This document shows positions 34,327 through 44,400 of a DNA stretch of 64,000 bases, in pieces. The position numbers were made by a program, and so were the translations under genes. Within the stretch, counting starts at the first letter, position 1. Each line of letters starts with the position of its first letter. The notes beneath the pieces are model-generated. The model was not told the origin of the DNA, ran no database searches, and was given only the letters and a program-made list of their open reading frames with translations. This stretch comes from an uncultured Monoglobus sp. (GTDB lineage Bacteria > Bacillota > Clostridia > Monoglobales > Monoglobaceae). The stretch is from the NCBI GenBank assembly GCA_947630135.1, contig CANRGH010000002.1:124001-188000 (forward strand). Reading direction: 5' to 3'.

Positions 34327-35321
34327 GTCTGTTTCCTGCTTTTCTCCCTGCGCTGAAGCGCCACGCGCTCCCGCTCAAGTGTCTTTTTCTCATACGCCTT
34401 GACTATCTTCTGCACCAGCGGGTGACGCACAACATCCTTTTCGGACAGATACATAAACTCTATGCCCTCAATGTTTTTAAGCACGATCTCGGCGTCCCTG
34501 AGACCCGACTGCTTGTCCCTCGGCAGATCGACCTGTGTTATGTCGCCGGTCACGACGATCTTCGACGCGAAGCCCATTCGGGTCAGGAACATCTTCATCT
34601 GCTCGCGCGTGGTGTTCTGGGCCTCGTCGAGTATGATGAACGCGTCGTCAAGCGTTCTGCCGCGCATGTAGGCGAGGGGAGCGACCTCGATCTGGCCGCG
34701 CTCCAGCACCTTGTGGAACGTCTCAAATCCGAGCATCTCGCCGAGCGCGTCATAGAGCGGTCTCAGGTACGGATCGACCTTTTCCTGCATGTCGCCGGGC
34801 AGAAAGCCGAGGCTTTCGCCCGCTTCGATCGCGGGACGGGTGAGGATTATGCGGTTCACCTCTTTGTTCTTAAACGCCGCGACCGCCATCGCGACCGCGA
34901 GATATGTCTTTCCGGTTCCCGCGGGGCCTATGCCGAACACGATAGGATTGTTTTTTATCTTTTCGACATAGTTTTTCTGGCCGAGGGTCTTCGCTTTGAG
35001 CGGCGTTCCGTTTGACGTGACACATATAACGTCCTTGCCGAGGTCTTTAAGCTCTTCCGCGTTGCCGTCGTCGATCTGGCCCATGACGTAGCGAACCTCC
35101 TGCTCGCCGATAGTCTCGCCGCGGGCCGCGTAGGCCATAAGCTGATTGATCGCCGAGACCGCCTTGTCAACGTTCTCGGGCGCGCCGCCGACCTTTATCG
35201 CGGAGCCGCGGTTTATCACGGCCACGTCAAGCTCCTTTTCGATAATTCTGACGTTCTCGTCAAAGCTGCCGAAAAGGTTGATGACATATTCCATTTTCTC
35301 AACATCAATGTATCTTTCCAT
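34323..35321 (-). CDS. phoH: PhoH-like ATPase
   Basis: A 332-residue protein with an N-terminal KH-like region (about 1-90), then the PhoH P-loop ATPase domain: GIGPAGTGKTYLAVAMA (Walker A) and the Walker B stretch DAFIILDEAQNTT, with VTGDITQVDLP. It is thought to act in RNA metabolism together with YbeY. The RBS AGAGGTTAATTA precedes the ATG. It lies 21 bp downstream of yqfD. Confidence 0.95.
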   Translation of the reverse strand: MERYIDVEKMEYVINLFGSFDENVRIIEKELDVAVINRGSAIKVGGAPENVDKAVSAINQLMAYAARGETIGEQEVRYVMGQIDDGNAEELKDLGKDVICVTSNGTPLKAKTLGQKNYVEKIKNNPIVFGIGPAGTGKTYLAVAMAVAAFKNKEVNRIILTRPAIEAGESLGFLPGDMQEKVDPYLRPLYDALGEMLGFETFHKVLERGQIEVAPLAYMRGRTLDDAFIILDEAQNTTREQMKMFLTRMGFASKIVVTGDITQVDLPRDKQSGLRDAEIVLKNIEGIEFMYLSEKDVVRHPLVQKIVKAYEKKTLERERVALQRREKSRKQT

Positions 35322-35342
35322 TAATTAACCTCTAAAAAGTTT

Positions 35343-36602
35343 TTATTCGGGAGCCTCCGTGTTTGTCGGTTCCCCGCTCTCTATATCATAATCCAAATTT
35401 CCGTTTTTGTCAATCAGACTTTTGTCAATTTTCTTCTCAACGGCGATATTTTCCAAACACTCATATGTGACCGTGACCTCGACCGAGTCTCCCAATATAT
35501 TATGGTCGTTTGTTTTGTTTATTATTTCCGCGTTTTCGGGAATTTTCTTCTCGACCTCGGGGGTCAGCTCGGCGACTCCGGTCTCCACCGCCTCGCGTGC
35601 GGTCCTGCGCTTTTCCTCGAGCGTGTATTCGCGGAATATTTTGCGGGCGCCGCCGAACTCCGCGCCGATTTTCGGGACCGTGAACATCTTTTCCTGCCGT
35701 TCCTCATCAAAGCTGTCCGGCTCCATTGCCGCGGTGTAAAGATCGAACTCGCGCCCGAACAGCTTCACGGCGTAAAGCTTTTTCTCGTTCCCGGTATAGA
35801 CCTTCTCGGTGTAATTCAGCGGATATTCGCGGCTCGCGCTGTACTCGGTCGAGGCGAAAACGTCGCCGTAGGCGTGGACCAGTCTGTAGCCGCCGTAAAC
35901 GCTGTCCATGACTCCGCTGACAAGCACGTCGCCCGCGCGGACGCCGTCGCCCTTCTTGACCATGGTCTGGCCCTGCTTGACCTCAAGCCGCGCGATCACG
36001 CCGTCCTTCGCCGCCACAAGGCTGCATTCCTCGTCGGTGATATGCGGCACGCTCTCGCTGTCAAGCCGCTCCGCGATCTCGATATACACTCTCGAGCCGC
36101 GGACGTTCACGCCGACCCATGCCAGCTCGTCGTTTTTCATGATCATCTCGTTGCGCACCTCGTCGGGCTCGATCTTTCCCGCGTCCGCGCCTATCCTGAC
36201 CCCGCACTCCTTGAGTTGTTCTCTCAGCAGTTCCTCGGGTACCCTTTCGTTCCCGACAATGTCAACGTTCATCACGCGGGTCGAGGTCAGATAGAGTATG
36301 AATATAAACAAAGCGATCCCAACGATCGTCGGCACGGTCCTGCGCCTGTATCGGCGCAGCACAAAAGGCAGGCCGCGCCGCTCCGCGATGCGCGGGCGTG
36401 CTCCCGTTATCCTCGCGATGTCGCGCAGCAGGCAAAAATCCCGCGCCGCGATCCTGCATGTGAATACCCCGCCCTCCGAGCTCACGTCCCACAGCCTTAT
36501 GCCGCGGCGGACGCAGATGTTCACGAACCGCTCCGGGAACCCGCCGCCGATTGTTATGACGAGGCAGCCCCTTAAATAGTTCAGTATTCGAATGAAAAGC
36601 AT
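35343..36602 (-). CDS. yqfD: Sporulation protein YqfD
   Basis: A 419-residue membrane-linked protein of the YqfD/SpoIV family. An N-terminal cytoplasmic part (residues 1-95) is followed by one membrane helix near 95-112 (TVPTIVGIALFIFILYLTS), then a large extracytoplasmic region with FNVDIVGN-like POTRA features (MNVDIVGNERVPEELLREQLKECGV). YqfC and YqfD are mother-cell sporulation proteins. It overlaps yqfC by 22 bp. Length is typical. Confidence 0.9.
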   Translation of the reverse strand: MLFIRILNYLRGCLVITIGGGFPERFVNICVRRGIRLWDVSSEGGVFTCRIAARDFCLLRDIARITGARPRIAERRGLPFVLRRYRRRTVPTIVGIALFIFILYLTSTRVMNVDIVGNERVPEELLREQLKECGVRIGADAGKIEPDEVRNEMIMKNDELAWVGVNVRGSRVYIEIAERLDSESVPHITDEECSLVAAKDGVIARLEVKQGQTMVKKGDGVRAGDVLVSGVMDSVYGGYRLVHAYGDVFASTEYSASREYPLNYTEKVYTGNEKKLYAVKLFGREFDLYTAAMEPDSFDEERQEKMFTVPKIGAEFGGARKIFREYTLEEKRRTAREAVETGVAELTPEVEKKIPENAEIINKTNDHNILGDSVEVTVTYECLENIAVEKKIDKSLIDKNGNLDYDIESGEPTNTEAPE

Positions 36603-36877
36603 TTAAACCTCCCGGTTATGTAAAGAAATTCCTCGGTCATGGTCTTAAGCTCCATGTTCTTGCCGGTTATGCTCACGTTGACCGCCTTGCACTTTATCCG
36701 TATGATCTCGTCGCCGTACTCAATTATCCCGGCGTAGTTCTCGATCGTCAGCTCGCGGTCGCCGACCATGGTGACAAGCGGCATGCCCAGCACAATGTTT
36801 TTCGATATGTCCACCGCGTCCGCGATCTTTTCCTTGAGCGTGGGAGCCTCGTCCCTTTCGCGCCGCCTTTTAGCCAT
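36581..36877 (-). CDS. yqfC: Sporulation protein YqfC
   Basis: A 98-residue YabP/YqfC-family protein: NIVLGMPLVTMVGDRELTIENYAGIIEYGDEIIRIKCK. It is the first gene of the yqfC-yqfD-phoH-ybeY-dgkA-era unit. The RBS GGGTGGGACTGA precedes the ATG. A TATAAT lies about 25 bp upstream without a good -35; the Bacillus homologue is SigE-dependent, but I could not find a convincing SigE site. Confidence 0.92.
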   Translation of the reverse strand: MAKRRRERDEAPTLKEKIADAVDISKNIVLGMPLVTMVGDRELTIENYAGIIEYGDEIIRIKCKAVNVSITGKNMELKTMTEEFLYITGRFKCFSFEY

Positions 36878-36927
36878 TCAGTCCCACCCGTTCCGCAATA
36901 TTATAAACTATACATATGACGGTCAGC

Positions 36928-36956
36928 TAAAAAAAAGAACCACCTTTCGGTGGTTC
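36928..36956 (-). terminator. Terminator of pfkA
   Basis: GAACCACC GAAA GGTGGTTC hairpin followed by T9 on the minus strand. Confidence 0.92.
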
Positions 36957-36963
36957 CGGAGTT

Positions 36964-37941
36964 TTATCTGTAACCGAGTTTTTTCGCAAGCGTCATGCGC
37001 TCTGTCGGCAGTGTTTTCTTGACCGCCAGACCTTCCTTTATGTCAATGTCGGTGATCTGTCCGTTTTTCATGCAGACAATTCTGTTCTGCTTGCCCGCGA
37101 TAAGCAGCTCAACCGCGTAGTTTCCCATTTCGGACGCTATTACGCGGTCGCGCACCGACGGGCTTCCGCCGCGCTGAACGTGGCCGAGAATTGTCGCCCT
37201 CGACTCAATGCCGGTCTTTTCCTCGATCTTTTTCGCCATTTCGATAACCCCGCCGACGCCCTCGGCCACAAGGACAATGAAGCGCTTTTCGCCGTTGGCC
37301 TTGCTGTGCATGATCGGCTTTAAGATGTCCTCCTCAAACGACCACTTGATCTCGGGCACCAGTATAACGTCCGCGCCGCACGCAATTCCCACGTCAAGCG
37401 CCAGATAGCCCGCTGTCCTGCCCATGACCTCAATAACCGAGCAGCGCTCGTGGCTTTCGGTGGTGTCTTTAATGTTGTCGACCGCGCTCTTGATAGTGTT
37501 GAGACAGGTGTCATAGCCTATGGTATACTCGCTGCAGCCTATGTCGTTGTCAATGGTTCCCGGAATGGCGATCGTGGGCAGACCCGCCTTGCACAGCCGC
37601 TCCGCGCCCCTGAACGAGCCGTCGCCGCCTATGACCACAAGGCCGTCAATGTTGAAAATTTTCGCCATTTCAACGCCTTTTTCTATAACGTCGTCACGCT
37701 TGAACTCAAGGCAGCGCGCCGTCTGGAGTATCGTTCCGCCGCGCTGGAGAATGTTTGAAACATCATGGGGCTTCATTTTTTTCATCTCGGCCTTTATCAA
37801 TCCGGAATAGCCTCTCTTTATGCCCACCACGTCAAGGCCGCTGTGGGCCGCGACCCTCACGACCGCTCTGATCGCCGCGTTCATTCCGGGCGCGTCGCCG
37901 CCCGACGTCAATACTCCGATTGTTTTGATTTTTCCTGCCAT
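36964..37941 (-). CDS. pfkA: ATP-dependent 6-phosphofructokinase
   Basis: A 325-residue PFK of the bacterial allosteric type: IGVLTSGGDAPGMNAAIRAVVR at the N terminus, GGDGSFRGAERL (ATP and Mg), and the catalytic Asp in PGTIDNDIGCSEYTIGYDT. VMGRTAGYLALDVGIACGADVILVPE follows. The Gly after GGDGS and the GDAPG motif favour ATP over pyrophosphate. It phosphorylates fructose-6-phosphate in glycolysis. It is monocistronic with its own promoter and terminator. The RBS is TTGGAGGAATATAA. Confidence 0.96.
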   Translation of the reverse strand: MAGKIKTIGVLTSGGDAPGMNAAIRAVVRVAAHSGLDVVGIKRGYSGLIKAEMKKMKPHDVSNILQRGGTILQTARCLEFKRDDVIEKGVEMAKIFNIDGLVVIGGDGSFRGAERLCKAGLPTIAIPGTIDNDIGCSEYTIGYDTCLNTIKSAVDNIKDTTESHERCSVIEVMGRTAGYLALDVGIACGADVILVPEIKWSFEEDILKPIMHSKANGEKRFIVLVAEGVGGVIEMAKKIEEKTGIESRATILGHVQRGGSPSVRDRVIASEMGNYAVELLIAGKQNRIVCMKNGQITDIDIKEGLAVKKTLPTERMTLAKKLGYR

Positions 37942-38032
37942 TTATATTCCTCCAATTTTTGTATGCTTCCAAATTCCGCCCGCGCGGATATAATTATTTC
38001 AAGTTCATATAAATTCAACAATTTCCGATAAT

Positions 38033-38061
38033 ATTTTAATACATTTTGCCCAAAAGTGCAA
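38033..38061 (-). promoter_or_regulatory. SigA-type promoter of pfkA
   Basis: TTGCAC - 17 bp - TAAAAT on the minus strand, about 90 bp before the start codon. Confidence 0.65.
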
Positions 38062-38261
38062 TATTAACCATTAACTAATATATTATGCGTTGATCGTGAT
38101 TTTTTGTACATTATTTATTCACATGCGCGCAAAAACGCCGCAATACCCAATGAGCGGAGCGGCTGCGGCCCGCATATGGCGGCTTCGCGTGCGCCGCGTC
38201 TTTTCGGAACAGCCGAACGTGCGCAAGTAATTTAGAATGAAATATACCAAATTTAGCAAAC
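38062..38261. other. Rest of the pfkA-adhesin intergenic gap
   Basis: Between the pfkA promoter and the G-tract lie about 200 bp with a GC-rich stretch (GCGGCTGCGGCCCGCATATG) in AT-rich surroundings. I see no gene, tRNA or clear hairpin family here. Confidence 0.5.
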
Positions 38262-38271
38262 GGGGGGGGGG
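38262..38271 (+). repeat. G10 homopolymer upstream of the giant adhesin promoter
   Basis: Ten consecutive G residues, 55 bp upstream of the -35. It is the longest G run noticed in the window, and such tracts change length by slipped-strand mispairing. Confidence 0.85.
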
Positions 38272-38326
38272 TAATTGTTCACTTTTATATATAATAATAT
38301 TTTTTTAGTAAATTTTTTATTATATA

Positions 38327-38355
38327 TTGACATATATAAGTAAAGGTGATATAAT
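38327..38355 (+). promoter_or_regulatory. Consensus SigA promoter of the giant adhesin
   Basis: TTGACA - 17 bp - TATAAT, both elements perfect, about 47 bp before the start codon. The upstream DNA is AT-rich and may act as an UP element. Confidence 0.92.
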
Positions 38356-38408
38356 ATTGCATAAATAATTAATAAAATTTATACTATTTCGGAAGAAGGC
38401 GTGTTTTT

Positions 38409-41400
38409 ATGAAGAATTTAATTGTTAAAAACAAGCGTTGGCAGGCTCTTTTTTTGTGCCTTGCCATGATCGCGGCAACGCTTTCGGGCGTTTGCGTGGT
38501 GCCCGTTAACGCTGAACCGACCGACGCGGGAAACGCGGCGAGCATAGGCGGGAACGAGTATCCGACCCTGCAGGCGGCGATTACCGCGGTGGACGGCGCT
38601 GCCGATCAGACTATAACTCTTTTGAAAGACGTATCAGAAAATTTGACATCCGAGGGCAAGAGCTATACTCTGGATATGCAGGGCCACAAGATCACACCGG
38701 CTGACGCGGCAACAACGATTTACACGATCAACGGCGGAACCGTGACGATCAAGAGCACCGGCGAGACCAAAGGAACCCTTACCGGCGCGGAATCGGCGGC
38801 AAACGGCGGAGCGATCAACGCGAGCGGCGGCGCGGTTATAACGCTTGATAATATAGACATAACTCAAAACAGCGCGCCTCAGGGCGGCGGCATATATCTT
38901 GCGGGCTCGACGCTCAGCATGAGCAATACCTACGTCAACGAAAACACCGCGAACGGAAATTTTGAAGATATGGGCGGCGGCGGTGGCGCTGTCGCGGCGG
39001 TTGAGAGCAGTGCTGTGACCTTCAATAAAGGCTGTCAGATCAATAATAATAAAGCGGCCTCCGAAAGCGTGTGCGGAACGGCCCTGTATTTTAACGCGTC
39101 CAAGCTTAATCATGCGAGTGATGGTATGACATACATGGACGAGTTAATTCAGGTGCATGGAAACAGCGCTTTAGAGAGCGGCGAGAATACCGAGTATTCG
39201 GCCGCGCTGTTCGCTTGCAACGAAAGCGATATTGAACCCTTTATGTTGGACATTTCCGAAAATGTCAATAACCACGGCGTTGCCGCGGCATACATATATA
39301 AATCAAAATTTATAGCGATAAACTGTAAGTTTAATTATAATCAATCGGGAAGCAGCACGCTGTATATTCACAGAGACTATAATAATGGAACTAATGTTAA
39401 ATTACAATACTGCGATATCAACAACAACAAGTCCAAAAATCACGGAACCGTATATGTGGAGCGCACTACTGTCACTTTTGATGATTGTTACATCGAAAAA
39501 AACGAGTCTGTGCTCGAAGAAAGTGAATCGGTAAGCGAAACCGATGATTTGATACTTGCTCCCGGCGCTTTGGAGCTTTATTCCGACAATGTGTCATATC
39601 CGGCGGTCGCATACATAGAAGGCGGCACGGTCATAACCGGCAATACCGGCCACAAAGTGGGCGGCATAGGTATTGTGGGGATAGACAATATCAGCGCGTA
39701 CGGTCAATATAGTGCCATATTAATGGATACCAATTCCGCAGTGTACGGCAACACTGCCACATACAAAGCCAAAAGCGGCAACCCGCAGGAATTTGATGCC
39801 AATGATCTGTGGATACCGAAATATACCGCAAAGCTTGATATTCCTGTCGCTTCCGCCATGACGGACGAACTGTATGAAAATAACTTCACCGGATATAAAT
39901 GGTATGATTATTCGGGTATTTCTTTCTCGGAACCTATTTCAAGGGATCAACTTTGGAACGGGAGTTACAACAGCGTGTTAGGCCTTACCGCAGATGTCGC
40001 TGCGGCGCAGGCAAACGACACGGATTACAACAGATTATCAAGAGCTATTGAACACGCGGGAAGCTCGGAAATTAAACTTCTGCGCGATGTCAGCGAAAAT
40101 ATAACGACGAATAACAAGAACTACACCTTGGATATGCAGGGCCACACGATCACGCCGAAAGATCCGAGAACAACGATCTTCACGATAAACGCCGGAACCG
40201 TGACGATAAAGAGTACAAGCGAGACCAAAGGAATTCTCACCGGCGCCAACGCGTCCGCCAACGGTAGTGCGATCTTCGTCGGCGGCGGTGCGAAACTGAC
40301 ACTCGATAACATAAGCATAACCGAAAACAACGCAACAAACGGCGGCAGCGCATCTATGAGCGGAACTCCTATATATGCGGAAGAAAGCGCGCTCGATCTG
40401 AACAAAGTCAATGTTTCAAATAATCAGAGCAAAAGCGGCGTGGGAGCGGTATATATAAATAAGTCTGATTTTACCGCGACCGACTGCGAATTTAAAGATA
40501 ATAAATCGAGCGCAAGCACCGTTTATTTGGTAAAAGGCGGAGGTTACGGCAGCTATTTACCGGCCAAAAAGGCGGTTTTAACAAGATGCGTTATTTCGGG
40601 TAACACATCTAAAAGATACGGAACGGTGTATGCCGACGATAATGATATTAATCTGAATCAATGCCGTATTGAAAATAACACCAATAAGAATGTAAGCACG
40701 GAAGATTTTGCCGCGGGCGCTTTGCAGTTGCACAGCAATGACATGTTTAGCGCGACACACGCGGCGTTAAGTGGAACCGTTATTACAAATAATACCGGAT
40801 ATAGAACCGGAGGTATAGCGGTTGAATACAGAAAGTCAAGTGATTTTTCAGACGCGAAGTATGTGTCTTTGGCATTGGATGACAGCTGCGCGGTATACAA
40901 CAACACAGCCGAATATCTCGATGATCCCAATGATGATTATGTCGGATACGCCAATGATTTGTGGTTGTCGCTGCAAATGGCCGATCTTAGCGTGCTGGAC
41001 GCTTCGACAATGCAGGACAGCGATAATCCCGAAGCGGTATTCAAGGACTTTAAGTGGATAGATAACTTGGGCGGCGCTTATGGAAATTTGGAAAAAGACA
41101 CATTTTCAAATGATAATCCGCGGGTGAAAAAGGTATTTTGTCTGACGGCCGGCATACCGACCCGTGAGGTGGCTGAAATTGACGGAACAACTTATAATAA
41201 CATCGCCGACGCTATTCAGAATCTTGGCGGCGACGATAAGACGATAAAGCTGGTTCAAGGCGAAAATGACGACATGAGTAAGACCGTTGTCGAAAATGTG
41301 CAGATCGAAAAAGACGTGGAGATCGACCTTAACGGACGCAAGCTTATGCCTGTTAATACGGACAGTTACGCGTTTGTAATCAGTTCCGGCACTTTGACAT

Positions 41401-44400
41401 TGAGCAATATGGGAACTACGGAAAGCAAAGTTTATTCAATAAAGAATAGCGGTGTTCTGAATATCGGTTCCGAAGGATCGGCTATAAAGGTGAAGGAGAT
41501 CAGTCAGGAGTCTTCGGGCACGACCAATGTTAACAAAGGCGCGGAGATCGACACTATCAATAATTCGTCCGCCGATGTTAACATAACGGACGGCGCCGTA
41601 GTTAAAAATCTTATCCATAGCGGCTCCGGAAAAATTGGACTTTCGGAAGAGAGCGTTTCCGGCGGAAGAGCCGTTCTTTCGGGAAATGTTACCGTGAATA
41701 ATGTCACATTGGCAAAAGACAGCTATTTAACCGTCGGCAGTAATGATCTTGGTCTTACCGACAACATGAACGTAACGCTTGACGGCGAGGTGCTTGCTCA
41801 GCTTAACAGCGACAGTGAAGAGCCGATTAGCGTGATGTTGATCGATGCAGGCGGAAAGACTGTCAATGATAATATTCTCCGTAAGATCAAGATAAATAAT
41901 GCTAAGTCTAATGTTATTGTCACAATGGATGAAAGTGGCAATGTTATCGCTCAAAAGCTTATTCAAAAAGGTGTATTTGTTGGCGGTAGTGGAGCCAATG
42001 ACGGCAACGATGGAACAACGGCAGACAGTCCGGTTCTGACTTTTGCGAAAGCGTTAGAGAAATTTAAGGCAATAGAAAACAAAACAGCCGATGATAAGAT
42101 TTACGTTTTGGGCACGATCGAAGTAACATCAAGTGACACATGGGATATGGGAGATCTTAAAGATTATCCGATTATGCGCGATCCTATGTTCAAGAGCGGA
42201 CCAATGGTTAAAGTCAGCGGATCGGGCGCGGCTCTTACGCTGTCGAACATAGTTCTTGACGGATACAAAGACCAGCGCGTTGAGGCAGAAGGCCCGATAG
42301 TTGAAGTGACGAACGGAGCTAAGCTTGTAATAAACGACGGCACTGTGCTGAGAAACAATGTAAATAACGACAATTATTATTCATTTGGAGGCGCGGTGTT
42401 TGCCGATAACACCGAGGTTGTAATGAACGGCGGTGAGATAAGCAATAACACAGCTTGGCTCGGCGGCGGCGTTGCGGTCAAAGGAGATAACGGCAAATTT
42501 ACCCTTAAAAACGGCACAATTACCGGAAACAGCACTTCGAAATGGGATAAAATCAATGGCGGCGGCGGAATCGCGATAATAATGGGTGCAAGCGCCTTTA
42601 TGTACGGCGGAACCGTTTCATACAATACCGGCGGACAAGGCGGTGGAATTATAGTCGGAGGTACAACCGCTGATCCCGACACTCAGGAAGGCACTGAACC
42701 CGAGCGTTTTGAAATGCACGGAGGAACTGTGAGCGGCAATATATCCGAGCATAACGGCGGAGGCATCTATGTGCAGGCCACCACCGAGGCGGATATATAT
42801 GAAGGTGCAATCAAAGATAATATTGCGTTGGCAGAAGAGGACTATGCCAGATTTAGCGGCGGCGGCTTTTATGTAAACGGCCAGCGCATGGTGGAAGCAG
42901 GGTCTTTTGAAACCGGAGTATTGCGTTTCCATAACAGCACAGAAATCACAAACAACACCTCGGGATCAAAGACCAATGCTTATATTTGGGGCGGAGGTTA
43001 TGCCGGATGTTCCACGTCGACAGCGTATATTTATACCACTAACGGTACTTCGATTCACGGAAATAAAGCGTGTGAAACTGACGGTACGGAACATGTCAGC
43101 GATTTTTATTCGACAACCGAGCCAATGCCAGGAGTAGGCAGTGATATTATACATACAACTTTGAAATACGATATTTCCGGTTATATGTATGACGGAACTC
43201 CTTATAATTGGACGGACGCGGATAAAAAAGAGAGTGTTGATTATTCCGGTCATATAAAGGCAGGCGGAACGATAAGCTTATACACGGAATCGGCGCCCGC
43301 TGAATCCGCCGAGCCCGCCAAAATAATAATCAGTGGAAACAAGGGCTTAAAATACGGCGGAGGCATAGGAAACAACGGTACGGTTTACTTCGGTACGCCA
43401 GATACTACGGCGGAGATCAAGGGTACCAAAAAGCTGACGGGCCGTGACTGGACCGATGCCGACAGCTTTGAGATCACGCTTGAGGAAGTATCGACCGTCC
43501 ATGAAGGATATGAAGCCGTTCCAGACAAAATCGAAACGAGAAAAGTTGAGGTCAAAAAACCCGGAATGGGTGACACAGCGGCGTTTAACTTCGGATCGAT
43601 CATTTATACCGAGCCTTATTCTCACACTTATAAGGTCAAGGAAACGAGTAAGAGCGAAAACGGAATAACAGTTGACACTTCGGTTTACACCGTTACAATA
43701 ATTGTAACAAAAGACGCCGACGGAAATCTTATCTATGAGCAGCTGACCACCAATGATGAAGGAAAGAATGACATTGAATTTAACAACACATACGAGGCAT
43801 CGGGCTCCTTAACTCTTGAGGCGCAAAAGAACCTCACCGGCAGCAAGCTCGTATACGGCGAGTTTGAATTTGAGGTCAAGGAAGGCGAAGACACAGTAGC
43901 CAAGGGAACAAATGACGCGGACGGAAAAATCGTGTTTGACGAGATCAAATACACCGCCGCGGGCGATCATACCTACACTGTTTCCGAGGTAAACAAGGGA
44001 TTGCCGGGCTATACTTACGATGAAACGAAATACACGGTCAATGTGACCGTGACCGACAAAGGTGATGGAACATTCGACTGCACCAAAACTATCACCAAAG
44101 ACGGCGAGCCGGTTGACGGGATGACCTTTGAAAACAGCTATAATTCGGAAGGCACGGGCTTAATTTCGGGAACAAAGGTTCTTGAGGGCCGCGATATTAA
44201 GGCGAACGAATTCAGCTTTAAGCTGTCGGAAGTGAACAGAGACAGCGACGGAAACGAGACGGCAGAAGAGATAGAGACCGTCAAAAATGACGCGGAGGGA
44301 AAATTCACATTCCCCGAAATCAAATACGCCTTGGAGGATGCGGGAGTCCACACCTACACAGTTGTTGAGGTTATACCCGAGGCGAAAGAGCCGGGAATTA

